Shown piece after piece: positions 46,638-58,157 of a DNA stretch of 64,000 nt. Source of the DNA: Symbiodinium sp. CCMP2592 (taxonomy: Eukaryota > Sar > Dinophyceae > Suessiales > Symbiodiniaceae); assembly GCA_905221615.1 (NCBI GenBank), contig CAJNDT010003279.1:216501-280500 (forward strand), in the 5' to 3' direction. The translations under genes and the position numbers were made by a program. Below the pieces are notes generated by a model that was given only the letters and a program-made list of their open reading frames with translations, was not told the DNA's origin and did no database searches. Within the stretch, counting starts at the first letter, position 1; each line of letters opens with the position of its first letter.

Positions 46638-46980
46638 GGTATGCGGACCGGAATTACAAGTACATGCGCAATTTCGCAGATCTCGACCTGCACTTGCAGG
46701 AGCAGCTTTTCGTGAAGGCGCCCCGTGCTTTGTCCGGGTCACAGTGGCCTCTTGTACAGGAGCTCTCGCCACTGGTACGCCCTCCCGACAGCGGCCAGCG
46801 CCTCGGCCCAGAGTGCTCGCAGTCCTGGGTTACGAAGCCGGTGGTGGTAAACGAAAGCTATGCTGGACATAGTCTGAAGCGCATGCTCCGTTTCTGGGGG
46901 TCCCTTGTTGATAAGCATCGCACATCGCAGGGTTTTATCTTGAACTTGCCTGTCTTCAAGCATTTGCAGGAAGCAGAAGT
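46638..46980 (+). CDS. Unrecognised exon-like block
   Basis: After a CAG acceptor the frame reads YADRNYKYMRNFADLDLHLQ and stays open to about 46980, including KRMLRFWGSLVDKHRTSQG. Helical, charged and without a recognised domain. An internal intron is possible. Confidence 0.4.
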
Positions 46981-47039
46981 ATGTCCTTCACACAGCATTA
47001 GATACAGCTTGCGCGATAAGTGCACTTGCAGAGCAACAT

Positions 47040-48680
47040 AAGTGAAGGGAAACAAGAAAAGCGCAAACACAGCGGTCGAATGAAACGCATACCTATGCTG
47101 CAGAAACACAAAAGTATCGACACGAAGTGTGTGGTGGTACATTCTTCGATACGAATACCCTGCAAAATCTTGCGCACGCAAGCAGACAAACACAAGGATA
47201 CCACACACTTCTTCGTGCTGTGTGGAAGCTACTGATTGTCGTAATGGTGATCCACAGATTGTGTGTGATGCATGCTGAAACATTTGCGTAAATATAATTG
47301 TCAGCAAACCAAAGACATCCAAGGGTGAGTTTTCATGCGTCGACATCCTAGCCTCACACGGCAACGTAACGAAAGATATCGGAAGCTTTGCTCGCTGACT
47401 TCATGCTGCATATTCATCTGGACAATACGGCAAACAGATTTCACAGTTGAGATTTTGCAGTTGAGAACGTTCTGCAAGAAACATCAGCTAGACACGAGGC
47501 AGCACATTGGTTTTACTCCACACCTTTGCCCCAATGCCGAGCAAATGTCAGGCCAAGATGTATCGACTTGGCGTCGGCAGGGTGCCAGAAAGGCGCCACG
47601 CTTTGCTGTTTCGTCCCCTGCATTTCGTTTGTTTTCGAAGGTTTGGGTTTCAGGGTCGGGACCTGGGAGGATAGTAGGAAAGCAAGAAGGTGCCGTACTT
47701 CGATTCGCAGAAAGTTCAGGGTTCGCAGCAGTAAATGTCTGAAGAAGTAACATCGTCTTGTCGAGCTTTGTGTACTCAATAGCTCGATAGCCATTGGTAT
47801 GCAATAGGTATCAGTCTTATGACGGCGTCTTGGTGCATGTTGAACAGTATTAGTATGCCCACAACGGTGGTAACGGCATTGGCAGCAGAAACTACATGCA
47901 CAGGTACATGCAGACAAACAATCAAACCAAGCATGCAAGCAAGCAACAATCAAACAAAAACACGCAAACAAACAAACAAACAAGAAAGCAAGCCAGCAAG
48001 CAAGCATGCAAGCACACAAACAACAAAACACACAAGTAAACAAAAACAGCCGTACATTACATACATGCATAAATGTATACATGCAGACATACATGCATAC
48101 ATACATGCATACATACATGCATACATACATGCATACATACATACAGGCATACAGTCATTCGGCAATGGAGACATGCAGACGCACAGACATACAGACAGAC
48201 GTGCAGAGTATGACATTGACAAGAGGCGTGCCAACAGCTTCTAGCTGTGTGGTTGAATTCACGGCTTCACTAGAAGCTGGTAATCCTTCGGATGTCGAGT
48301 GCTGTTGCGGCTGTCTGCGCGACATCTCGGTACGACCCGAGGCCAATGCATCCCTGCGTTCATAGACTTCCTTACCTGTAAGCTGCGAGCCCCTTCCCTC
48401 TACCAACTGCCCGAAGCTAGACCACCGGCGCGCTGAAACCACTAATCCGAAGCCCTGAACCCTAAATCCTCAACCCTAAACTCGAGTACCCAAAACGCTG
48501 AAGCCATAAATCCTGAACCAAAAAACCCTTCTGTCCAATGGATGGGAACCCCGGCAAGGCTGTGGCTCTCGCCAGATTGCCGTGGACGCATTTCAGGTTT
48601 CTGCTCCATACAAAGGCACGGTTTCCTTTTGGGCAGGGTTGAGGCTTTAGGGCCGTAATCGGCAATCCGTACTGAGCTAT
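47040..48680. repeat. Repeat-rich spacer
   Basis: CAAACAAA and GCATACATACAT repeats fill about 47940-48150. CCCTAAA-like units lie at 48440-48482. I see no gene. Confidence 0.6.
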
Positions 48681-48749
48681 TTGGGGTGCCATGGAGAGCC
48701 AGCACTTCCTGGGATCTCGTAAGCCCGCAGCCCGTGGATCCTGCGGCGC

Positions 48750-48960
48750 CAAGTCGCATAGCTTCAGAAGATTTGGACCGTCAATTGGATTGGCTGGATA
48801 TGAACATGAAGCTGTACCCTGTACCAGTTGCTGCAGCGTTTCCTCTGCTTGTGCCCACGAACACAAAGCGTAGCCGCAAGCATTGCAGCTCCTGCGAGAA
48901 GGACTACCAGTCGGGCCACAGCACAAGGAGACTCCTAGGTATTGGTCGCCAGATCCAGGC
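48750..48960 (+). CDS. Unrecognised exon-like block
   Basis: The frame reads ASEDLDRQLDWLDMNMKLYP and later RKHCSSCEKDY. It lies about 350 bp upstream of the oxygenase gene and may be its N-terminal exon or part of another gene. Confidence 0.35.
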
Positions 48961-49101
48961 TCCTCAAGTATGAGCTTCGATCCTCTTCGGCTACTGAGAT
49001 CATGACAGCAAAGAATCCACGGCGAACGCTGCTTTCATAGTGCTTCGCGATGGGAACAAAGACCGGGACTGGCCAGCCGTTTCAAACGCCATCCGGCACC
49101 G

Positions 49102-51745
49102 ATGCTGCAGAAAGCCTATGCAAGGACGGCCGGACTTGACTTGTACTTGTACTGCAGCCGCCCTGCCAAGTTTTCAAAAGTCTGCGCCAAACCTTTGAAG
49201 GAGGTCTTGAACGATTCCTTTTTCCAGGACCGATGCGACAGCCTTCAACTTGCAAATGTATCGGGCACGTGCAGCCGTGCAGCTCTGCAGGAGTTCTGGG
49301 AAAGAAAGCCGCTCCACTACCGAGCTGCCGAGCGGGGGCGTAGCCGGTGCCTAAGTTGTTGGTGTCACGAGTGGCTCCCTTGAAGGTTTGCCAACATGCC
49401 TGAGACATGATGGTGCAGTTAAGATATCGATGTGCAGTGATCACTATTCGCAGATCATAGCAATATCTCACGAGCGGCGAAGTGATGTACTTCCGCAGTT
49501 CCTTGAGTCCTCAGGCGCCAACAGGCTTCCGGAGGCACTCTTGCCGGACGAAGTGGCATCCGCTGTGAGCAGCGCGGCAGGCGTGATCAGACCCTTTGCT
49601 TCCGAAGGCTGAGGGACATCATGACACTAGGTACCGGGAGAGCTATCATGTGTGATTCCACATCTCACCTCTTGTTGAAACTCCTCCCGCTGTTACTGGT
49701 GGAACGACGACAGCGACGACGACTGCTGTCATCAAGTCTCGCTGATCGCAGCAACTGCAGTCAAACCTGTTTCTTCCTCATTCATTATTGTTACTGACTC
49801 GGTCGCGGTGTCGGCGGCATCGGTGGTAGCGATCCCCTAATGATCAACGCTGGTGCCTGTCGTGCCTGTGCTGATGTTGGTGGCCATGGCCGTCTCTATC
49901 ATCTTGATCGTCGGCCACCGCCGCCGTCGAGCCCGTCACGGTCTCCATCCGTGACGTCTTCAGTACCACTTTCGCCGTTGCGACCATGGAGGGCTCGTCT
50001 AGATCAGTCTGAGTTTGTGATGCTTGGTTTCACGGCTCCTGAGTCACGCTTCAGCACAGCTCTTTACCTCGACCCTGCAGTGTGCCGTAGGCTGCAGCAC
50101 GTGTTGCTTGGTTCGGACACGATGTTGATGAATGTGTGCATCTGGAAGGCAGTAATCTCAAAATGTTCAAGAACAACGAGACCAGCGAATTGCCAACTCC
50201 ATGCAGAGAGCCCGGCAGGGTTGGTGTGCCTTCAGGTGACTTTCAACCTGCGATGCAGGGAGCTGCAAATGCCGAACTGAGGGCATTCCTACTTGGCGGG
50301 ATACTCCATGGTGATCAACCAGGCTAGAGCTACCAAAAGCGAGGGCAACATCTCGTTTCGCAAACCAGAATAGCTTCGGACTGCCAACTTTCTCGTGTTG
50401 GTTGCTTGCAGTGCACTGGACATGTGTTGAATCCGCAGGCAGATCGTCATAGCAGAGTTCTCTACGAGCTTTGCAAAGGCAAGGTTACTGTAATTCTGTC
50501 ATTCCAGTAGGGCACAGGCATGCAGTGTGGAGACCATAGCTTTGTACTTGCAACTGCCGCTGCTTTAATTGCTGCTTCTGCTGGGCTGGTTGGACTGCCG
50601 GCAGTTGCGTTGCAAGCACAGCTAACACTGCAACTGCTACTTGCAGTGATAGTAGTTCAGCATGTGTAGCCTTTTCTTGCTGCTTGTCTTGCCCGTGCTG
50701 GACCACTTCCAGTGCTGTTCTGCACCCACTTACAGAACTGCACACTGCAGGCTTATCTGCGAAACACTTCCACCACGTCTTTGCTGTCGTGTATCTCACG
50801 CCGCCTGAGTCCCAGGCTGGAAGGGTGGCATGACATTGACGTGTCGTCGTGGTCCACGTGGTTAAGGGTCGGAGGTTCAAGATGGAAAATTCAGGGCGAC
50901 TTGACCCGATGCCGTTGTGCAGCTAGCCATGGAGTGGAAAACTCGCTTGGGGGGGCAAAGTATAGTCAAGCAGTCCCGAAGCTGCCCGTGCCAGGCTGTG
51001 CGTGTCCACACGGACGACCAGGCCTCTCGGCGGCTCTTTCTTACAACTCTGCTCGAAGCCGTCAGGCCCTGACCTTGACACCCAAGGCCCAGGGCAGTCT
51101 CGCGATTCCCGAACTCAGAGACCCTTTGGCAAATGAGAGCCGAGGACGTGATCCTTCTGCAAGTCTGGGGCAGCAAGCGGTGGACGCTCTACAACGCTCC
51201 AACGAAGCTGCCGTACACCGAGGCCCGTAACGCCTGGGCGAGCGCGGCTTTCTGTTCGTGTGGCGATTACATCACGGAGACATTTCGAGACAGTGAAGAC
51301 AGCATTTGTTTGTTTGGTTTGTGGTGTCAAGTGCATCTCGCAGAAGAGCAAGGTGGGAGTGAGCGGTTCTTGACACAGTCTCCAGAAAGAGCAGGGTCAA
51401 GAGTTTGTTTGTTTGCTGCCGGCGTCAGGAAATGCTTGGCAAAGAACAAGCAGTCCCAACGGAGTTGATCGGGCCGGCACAGCTTGACTTTACAATTCAG
51501 CCGCATGATGCAGCTGTGACGCAGTACAGTTGTATTGATGTTCGAGAGCAAATGATGTATTGGCGGGTCCTAACAAGTCATCGTCGTTGTTTGTGGCCGT
51601 GGTGCTACGTCGAGCAGGACCAGCAAGAAATTTTGGCATCGCTGTGAGATTGCCGGTCTGACCTGATGAGGTCCTCTACATTCCTAGAGGCGTGCTGCAC
51701 GAAGCGGCAACTGGAACTGAGCCGTCCCTGCATATCACGATAACT
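49102..51745 (+). CDS. JmjC ribosomal oxygenase (NO66/MINA-like)
   Basis: Blocks: 49102 to about 49340 (AALQEFWERKPLHYR), 50751-50815, 50995-51021, 51145-51222, 51429 to about 51503, about 51671-51745. The joined core reads VVYLTPPESQ+AVRVHTDDQ+DVILLQVWGSKRWTLY, then EMLGKEQ, QLDFTIQP and VLYIPRGVLHEA, SLHITIT. This is the 2-oxoglutarate/Fe(II) fold of the RIOX family, which hydroxylates His residues in ribosomal proteins in the nucleus. Iron ligands are His 51007-51009, Asp 51013-51015 and the distal His 51698-51700. Lys in GSKRW is the likely 2OG contact. Exon 50995-51021 is only 27 nt; it follows a GC-AG intron and is followed by another. An N-terminal extension and the winged-helix C-terminus are unresolved; 54490-54650 (DARLPLLLRRRLPAC) could belong. 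Confidence 0.75.
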
Positions 51746-52226
51746 GTGTCGGGCACTGAGAGCTGTGTCCGTGTTGGGACCAGATGAATTCTGCACCTCA
51801 GACCTCCTGATGGTCATCAGGCCAACCAGCGATTTCTGCTGGGGTGTGCAGATGGTGAAGCATCTCGCCTCGGATCTCAGGTGCCAGCTCTTCAAAGTTA
51901 GGGCCAGCTACAGAGCTTCATTGGGTTTCAGAGGGTTGTTCCAAATAACCATAGTTCTTTTCAAGTTTCAGGGTCCTTCTTTCGCTTCGCTGCTAATTGC
52001 GCGAAGCCACTGCTTTAGAGACATGCCCGTACTTGCGACACGGCACGATCACAAGAGCCCCAGACCTAAATCCTAAAAGCACTGAAACCCCAAAGGAGCC
52101 GGTTACAAATGCCCAGAAGCCCTGACAGAAACCTTCCGAAAAGGCGCTAGAGAACTATACCCTATACCCTAAAGCCCTAAACCCCTAAACCCTAAAGACT
52201 GTAGAACCCCCCCCCACCCCCCCAAG

Positions 52227-53162
52227 GCACAGAGAACTCCTTGGCCCTGAGAGGCAGAGCTCCTACCCGCAGGAGCTGCGCTCCCTGTGCCAGGCGAGGA
52301 GAACTTGGAGGGTCATAGGACTTAGTAAGTAAGGCTTAGGGTTCCTTCTAATAAGGGTACTATAGGGTTCTATAATAGGGTTCCTTAAAGGGATCGATCA
52401 GGGGTCTATCATGGAGGATCATGGGACTTAGTAGGTAAGCTTATAAGTACCTTAATTGGGGTTATAAGTATTTATAGTTGCCCTAAATAGAACCCTAGTT
52501 ACTACGTCCCATGATCCTTTAAGAAGGGCCCCCTTAAAAAGCTCAGGGAAGGCTTCGGAGCTTGGGGTTTCTCGGGCTTTTTTGGGGGTTTGGGGCAGGG
52601 TCTCTTTTGTAGAGCAGGGGCCCTTAGAGTTTGGGATTTGGGGTAGAAGGGCCCTTTGGGGCAAAAAGGCTTGCGGGTTGAGGGTCAAGACTAAAGATGC
52701 GTGTCGTGAGGAGTGGTTAGGGTGTTGAGGCTTGTGGGGGTTCTTAGGCTCCAGATCAGGGATAAAGTCAGACATCCAGCCTCACCACAACGCCAACCTC
52801 AAGACTTCAACCCGAGAAAGGGCCCAGACAGGCCCGCAACGCGAATCTGAAATCTGCTAAATCCGGAACCCCAAAATCCCAGGACATCAAAACCCCCAAA
52901 CACCCCCCCAAACCAGCCCACTCGTCGCCCTCCTTCTGTCTCACCTTTTCAGGCATTCAAACTAAACACACAACCCGAGAATCACGAAACCCAAATCCCA
53001 AAACCACAAGAAAGCAACTCAACCCAAAGACTCTCAACCGAACCCTTTTTGTCTCCGTCCTTTCCTCAGGCGTCCCTGGTGGAAGGACCGGCCGGGCCCT
53101 TGGAACTCGATGACGCCAAGCTGGACGCGAAGCTGCAGGAGCAGGGGAAGCTCAAGTCGAGG
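52227..53162 (+). CDS. Unrecognised gene, exon-like blocks
   Basis: Exon 52227-52311 (RELLGPERQSSYPQELRSLC, QARRTWR) is followed by a 212-bp family A intron, then 52524 onward (KGPLKKLREGFGAWGF). Exon 53070-53162 (ASLVEGPAGPLELDDAKLDA) has a pyrimidine-rich acceptor and a GC donor. The product is helical and charged. It may be the C-terminal part of the oxygenase gene or a separate gene. Confidence 0.5.
52312..52523. mobile_element. TIR family A element acting as an intron, copy 2
   Basis: The left repeat CTTGGAGGGTCATAGG gives a GT donor at 52312. The right repeat CCCATGATCCTTTAAG gives the acceptor at 52523. The interior again has an internal GGATCATGGGACTTAG (about 52415) and a single 42-bp core (GGTTATAAGTATT type) at about 52445-52490. 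Confidence 0.8.
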
Positions 53163-53996
53163 GCTTCCTTTGAAGGGTTTTCATGCCGTGTGCTCTTGAG
53201 TGAGGGTTGCTCTAAGGATGTAGGTTTTGGGGTCTGGGCCCCCGGGGTTTTGAGGGGTTTCGGGGCTTTAAGCTATGTCGGCAAGCTGCCAGAGGCGCTG
53301 CAGGTGGCTTGAGAGAAGGGATGCGAAGCCAAGGTTGGGGTTCGGGTTGCAGAAGGGTGTAGGATCTAGGAGTAAACCCCAAACCCGAAACCAAAGTCCG
53401 TGAATCTGTCGGCTTTCGGCCAGCTTCCAGAGAGTTCTCCTCGGTTGTTCGGAGGTCCAGGTTTTGGCGCTATCACTGGGTTCACCACCACTGGTTCACC
53501 TTGTCGCGCCTGCAGGGGCAGCGAAGTTAGCCTCTTTGTCGCGCTTTGCCTTTCACTGCTTCTGCCCCTACAAAACATAGTACAAAACAACAACTTTTTA
53601 TTTGTACAGTTGCGATGTCGAACTTATTGACTCATGAGGGCCGAATCATTTATGAACAGCGTCAGAATCGGAAGGAGATCAAGGACATCTTTGCCTCTGG
53701 TCTTCACGCCCACTCCGTGCTTGACGGCTTCGAAAATCGAATGGTCCCAGCCTCAACTTCTTCCTGCGTGCGACAGGTAAGAAAGAGATAAAAGACAGGT
53801 GGAGGAATGTCGGTGATGCACTGTTGTCATGCGAGTGATAAGCATGAGCGTAGTAACAATGACGACATGAGTTAAACCGAACCTATAAGTATCACAGCGG
53901 GCAGGCGCAAATTCAATGCTCGTCTGTGTAAGCTCGTGCTCACACGTGAGCCGAGTTGCTAAATGCCAAGAAGCCCGAAGATATTCAACTTCCAAT

Positions 53997-54068
53997 CCCT
54001 GCCCTATAAACCCTAAGCCCCTAAACCCGAAACCCTAAACCCCTAAACCCTAAACCCCTAAGCCCTAA
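53997..54068. repeat. CCCTAAA-type tract
   Basis: About nine degenerate CCCTAAA units. Confidence 0.85.
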
Positions 54069-54235
54069 AACCGTGTCAAGCTCCGCTTGTTGCAAGGATC
54101 GGACCAACCTCGGCCAGGCCAGGCGGGGCTGAAAGCGGAAAGTGGGCTGCAGGAAGCATAGCAGGAATAGCTGTGGTGGGAATGCTAGTGAGAACAGTAA
54201 TGATCATCGGAATATTCATGGTCACAATCATCATC

Positions 54236-54275
54236 ATGGTGGTGGTGGTGGTGGTGGTGGTGGTAGTAGTAGTCG
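54236..54275. repeat. GGT run
   Basis: Trinucleotide repeat of GGT passing into AGT units. Confidence 0.9.
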
Positions 54276-54489
54276 TAGCGGTGAACTAGGAGGCTTGGTG
54301 CTTCTTTTGGTAGAAACTGCCAGGACCGCCAGTTTTCGCAGCTGAATGGAAAAGATGCCTCCCAGGCCGTCCTTGCGACGGAGGAGAAGAGGACCTCGCA
54401 GCTGCGATGGTATTCTAACTCTAGACCTAGATGTTTGATGCCCATGCAGCAGCCTCTTTTATTATTTGGTCATGTATGCCCCTGTCGCG

Positions 54490-54660
54490 ATATGTCAAGG
54501 GTGCGGCTGATGCACGGCTTCCTTTGCTGCTGCGACGAAGGCTCCCGGCCTGTCTTGCGGAGGTTTTGGGGCTTGTTGATCAGATTGCCCAGCGCACAGT
54601 AGCTGAAGCAGCTGCTGAGGCAGTTCGGCGGCCGTGTTCTTTCGGCCGGATGGGCGGGCA
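54490..54660 (+). CDS. Exon-like block, possibly oxygenase C-terminus
   Basis: After an AG acceptor the frame reads GAADARLPLLLRRRLPAC and then a helix ending AEAAAEAVRRPCSFG. The LRRRLP pattern recalls the segment after the JmjC fold in NO66-type proteins. The link is weak. Confidence 0.35.
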
Positions 54661-55444
54661 CTGAAGATGAAGGCCCCTCCGGGCCGTTGTGGGTCGCGTG
54701 AACTTCGAGTTTCATGATCCTTCGCGGACAGGTCACGGCAGCTGCGTTGACCCTGATCAGCGCGTTGTCAGTGACTGGGTTGACTTGTTGCATGCTTGCG
54801 GGTTCCCATGTGGATTTGAGGGTTGTCCTGCTGTCTTAAACAACTTTCATACAGATCCATCTACCTATCTACATACCTAGCTATCCGGCTAGCTACCGGC
54901 TTCCTTTGCCAACCTGCCTGTTGGCGGACCCATGTATAGCCTATAGCTTATCAAAAGACAAGTTGAATCGAAAGTTGACAAGCCGTGAAAAAAGGATTAG
55001 ATCTGCAACCAGAATCACGCTGTCAAAACAATGCGGACCAATGTATGTGGCGAAAGACAAAGCTACTGCACGGAAGTTCGAACTTCACCTCATATTCACC
55101 TCGTATTCCAGAGTCCAACAAAAGGCACGTGCAGCTGAGTAGATGAGGTTCTAAGAGGCCAAGTATGGGTACAGAGCAAAAGCTTGAGACATGTAATGGG
55201 AGGACCAGGTGATTCTCATACAACTGGGCGGCTAGCTAGCGAACCAACTAGCCCCGCAGCACTTCAGCAACTGGGATGGACATAGGCAACCCTTACAAAA
55301 ATCGTTCTTCTCCTCTATTCCAATTCTTACTTTCACGAGACCCATGTATCCTTTTCCTGTTGTACAGGGTTTTGCAGGGTTCTTTAAGGTTTTGGAGTTT
55401 CTGGCTTCGAAGCGCAGGAAAAGTCCTTCAAAACAAACACAGAA

Positions 55445-55540
55445 CCCAAACCTTAAACCCTGAAGCCCCAAACCACAACCCCAAACCCTAAACCCCTGAA
55501 GCCCTAAAGCCCTAAACCCGAAACCCCAAAGCCCCAAACC
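55445..55540. repeat. CCCTAAA-type tract before an exon
   Basis: Degenerate units run directly up to the acceptor of the exon at 55551. Confidence 0.85.
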
Positions 55541-55550
55541 CCTGGACAAG

Positions 55551-55670
55551 ACCGAGGACGTGCCTCAGAGGATCCGAGACTTACCCTGCAGAGACGCGTT
55601 TGAGCGCCTCTGCATCCTCGAGATTCTCCGCGACGCCGGGGCCGGGGCACCCGGGGGGCGCCACTTCGGA
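55551..55670 (+). CDS. Unrecognised exon
   Basis: Forty codons from an AAG acceptor to a GTTAGT donor: TEDVPQRIRDLPCRDAFERL then CILEILRDAG. The frame is strongly biased and phase 0 at both ends. Helical; no family recognised. Confidence 0.55.
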
Positions 55671-57175
55671 GTTAGTTAGGGACCTAGTTAGGGTGTTCTG
55701 CCTGCCGCCACTTGTTGCGATGTATAGTCATTCGGCTACTATGTTTTCTTGATTGTCTTCCTGTTAGTTACTCTTCCGGTTTTAAAACCTGAGGCATCAC
55801 GCCGCTGCGAACCTCTGAACCCCTGAACCTCAATTGCCAAGGTCGATACCCTAAACAGTTCCCAAAGACCGGTTGTCCGGCTTCTTTCGGAGGTCCTACA
55901 GCTCTTCCTGAAGAGTGCCGAGAGCTCGGCCGCGGAGACCGCCTGACCTGCGATGAAAATCAGACAGAAGTATAATGAAGTATACAAGGGTTATGTAGCT
56001 TCGTTCCTGCGGTTTAGAACGGAGCAGTTTGGGGGTTCAGGGGTTTGATGATTTCGGGCTTTCGGGCATGCTCTCTTTTCATAGCGTTCCAGAAGCGTAC
56101 TGTGTAGAATGGGTTTGATGACGTTGTCGAGGATCCTGGAACTGGAAGCTGTGAGTGATGGAAGTCACGTTTGGACACTTGTCCACTCTGAAAGAATGCT
56201 GTCCCTGAGCAGGCCCGGCACAGAAGGCGCATTCTGCGCGAGGTGCGATGATGCCTTGCAGATTTTCGCGGGTCCGCTTCGAGAGGGAATGGTGAAATTA
56301 CGGGGACAGCCGTGTTTTGCGTATTGCTGTAGCTCGCTGCATTCCCCGTAACTTGCTGACAGGCGCTTCAAGCCATAGCGCGGTTGACATCTCGACGTCA
56401 CTTGGATGAAAAGCCTAAGCCTACCCCGAAAACTCTTCGAAATCTCCTTCTCGTTGAGGTGCGACCAAATCACGGGCTATGTCTGGCGGAGTTGCGGTTC
56501 GTCGACATGTAGCCTTGACACTCCTCTACGGTCCGGTGCTCTGACCGTAGAAGCGGTCATGCAAAAGTTGTCCTCCTTATTGAACTTGCAGGGAGCTCGT
56601 GGATCCACCTGCTGGAGCGCACCGACGAAAGCTTAGAATCGGGGGTGAACGACGGCCTGATTCTATGCGCATCGATCTTATCCACTATTCCTGTGGCAGA
56701 CAAAGCATTGAGGTACTTCATCTTGAACGACTTCATTTTGCTTGGCCGCTTCTAGTCGTCATCTTCTCAGTCAGGACAATAGCACTCGGTTTTTCGACAC
56801 GTGATGGCTAGCATGGCCGACGCCATGAACCCTGTGTCTCAGGTATCCATTGGGAAGGATGCTTTCAAGGCGGCTTGATCCAGCACGGCAGCGCGAAGAA
56901 GCAGAGGAAGTGAACCGAAGGCTTGCCGCCGGCTCCAGCAAAAGTCTTCGTCAGTCAGAGTTGGCTGCTGGAGCTCTGGCCCCAGCATGGCACCGCAAGG
57001 TACAGAGATGCGTTTGAAGGAAGAGAGCATGAACAGTTGTACCCTGAGTGATTAGCGACTTTCGATTGGTCGGGCTGGAGCCAAGGACCCAACACACCCT
57101 CTCAGGTGCACAGGCCCTTTCTGTCCACTTCTGGGGTCTGGTCTTCGTTTCTACACATGGCACTGGGCGGCGTAG
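55671..57175. other. Intronic region with weak exon candidates
   Basis: Open stretches near 56150-56260 and 56690-56750 (VADKALRYFILNDFILLG) may be exons of the flanking genes. I could not join them. Confidence 0.35.
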
Positions 57176-57809
57176 GTTTACGATCATTCACATTCTTCTC
57201 CATGTTGGTGTGGACGTCTTCTACTTCGACATGGATACGTGGGGACGCAAGGTTGCTGAGAGAAGTGTGCAGCTCCCCTAAACTGCTTTTGCACTTCAAC
57301 GAGGTTTTTCCTGAAGAATCCTTTGCCGACATTGCTTTCGCAGGCACAAGATAGCAGTCCCGTGACACTTACGGGGTTCCATGGACGGAGTTGGTTGCTT
57401 CGTGCTTTCCAAACTGTCCAGGCGCGCAAAGGGAAGCACGAAACTATGTTTTCTGGACACGGCGATGGAGATTGTGCGCCGACCTTGCTCGCTCCAGCAA
57501 GCCGTTGCAAACTTCGGAAAACCGCGAAAGTCACCAGGATTTGATACGCCCGCTGCATGAAGAATTCTGTGCAGCCAGCATACGTCAGGGCTGTGACTTC
57601 AGAAGTTTGGTTGGGCTCAGATCAATATCGGTGTGTTTTACATCAAAGCGACGCCTGGCGCCCAGAAGCAAGTTGCCATGGTTGGTTATCAGAGGAAAAC
57701 GGATAGTGCTGCCGTTGCTCTTGCTCCTGGCGCGTGCTTCTTCAACCTACCTGCAACCCAAGAAGCAACTCTTCACCCGGATCACCGACTTTCTGTGGAC
57801 TGGCCCGAG
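57176..57809 (+). CDS. Nucleotide-diphospho-sugar transferase-like protein
   Basis: Exon 57176-57251 reads FTIIHILLHVGVDVFYFDMD followed by TWGRK, with a GT donor. Exon 57603-57809 reads KFGWAQINIGVFYIKATPGA and ends LSVDWPE at a GT donor. A hydrophobic strand plus G-x-D-V-x-x-x-D-x-D, then N-x-G-V-x-x-x-x-A/S-T, is the pattern of GT77-type nucleotide-diphospho-sugar transferases, which move a sugar from a nucleotide donor, usually in the secretory pathway. Asp-Met-Asp would bind the metal. One or more exons between 57251 and 57603, and the ends, are missing from this model. The exons at 57923 and 58093 may continue it. Confidence 0.58.
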
Positions 57810-58157
57810 GTTTCGCATGACCGAGTGGTTCTCTCGGTTTCTGGACTGGTGCCCTTCTGCGCCTCTGCTTCGGTGTGCCAAAGCCATTACCTGACTTGCT
57901 CCTGTCTTCTCTGGCCCTGCAGCTTCTTACGGACATGTGGGCAGCAAACTTACCGGATAACGCCCATGGGAGGAAGTCTTGGTGAAGGATTCGCAGGATC
58001 CCGAACCCAACCTCAACCACATCTTGCTACTCGTAGCAGTCTGTGTTCTTGTGTAGACATGCCTCAGCCATGGCTTTACCGTCGCCGTAGCTCGCAGGGT
58101 TCTCAGAGGGCCTTGGTGGTGTATGTGGGTCGATTGTCAAAATTATGGAGTTCTGAG

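Noticed and set aside
47513-48142. 209-codon minus-strand Cys/Met/Tyr-rich frame
   Set aside because: Largely the complement of CAAACAAA and ATACATGC repeats.
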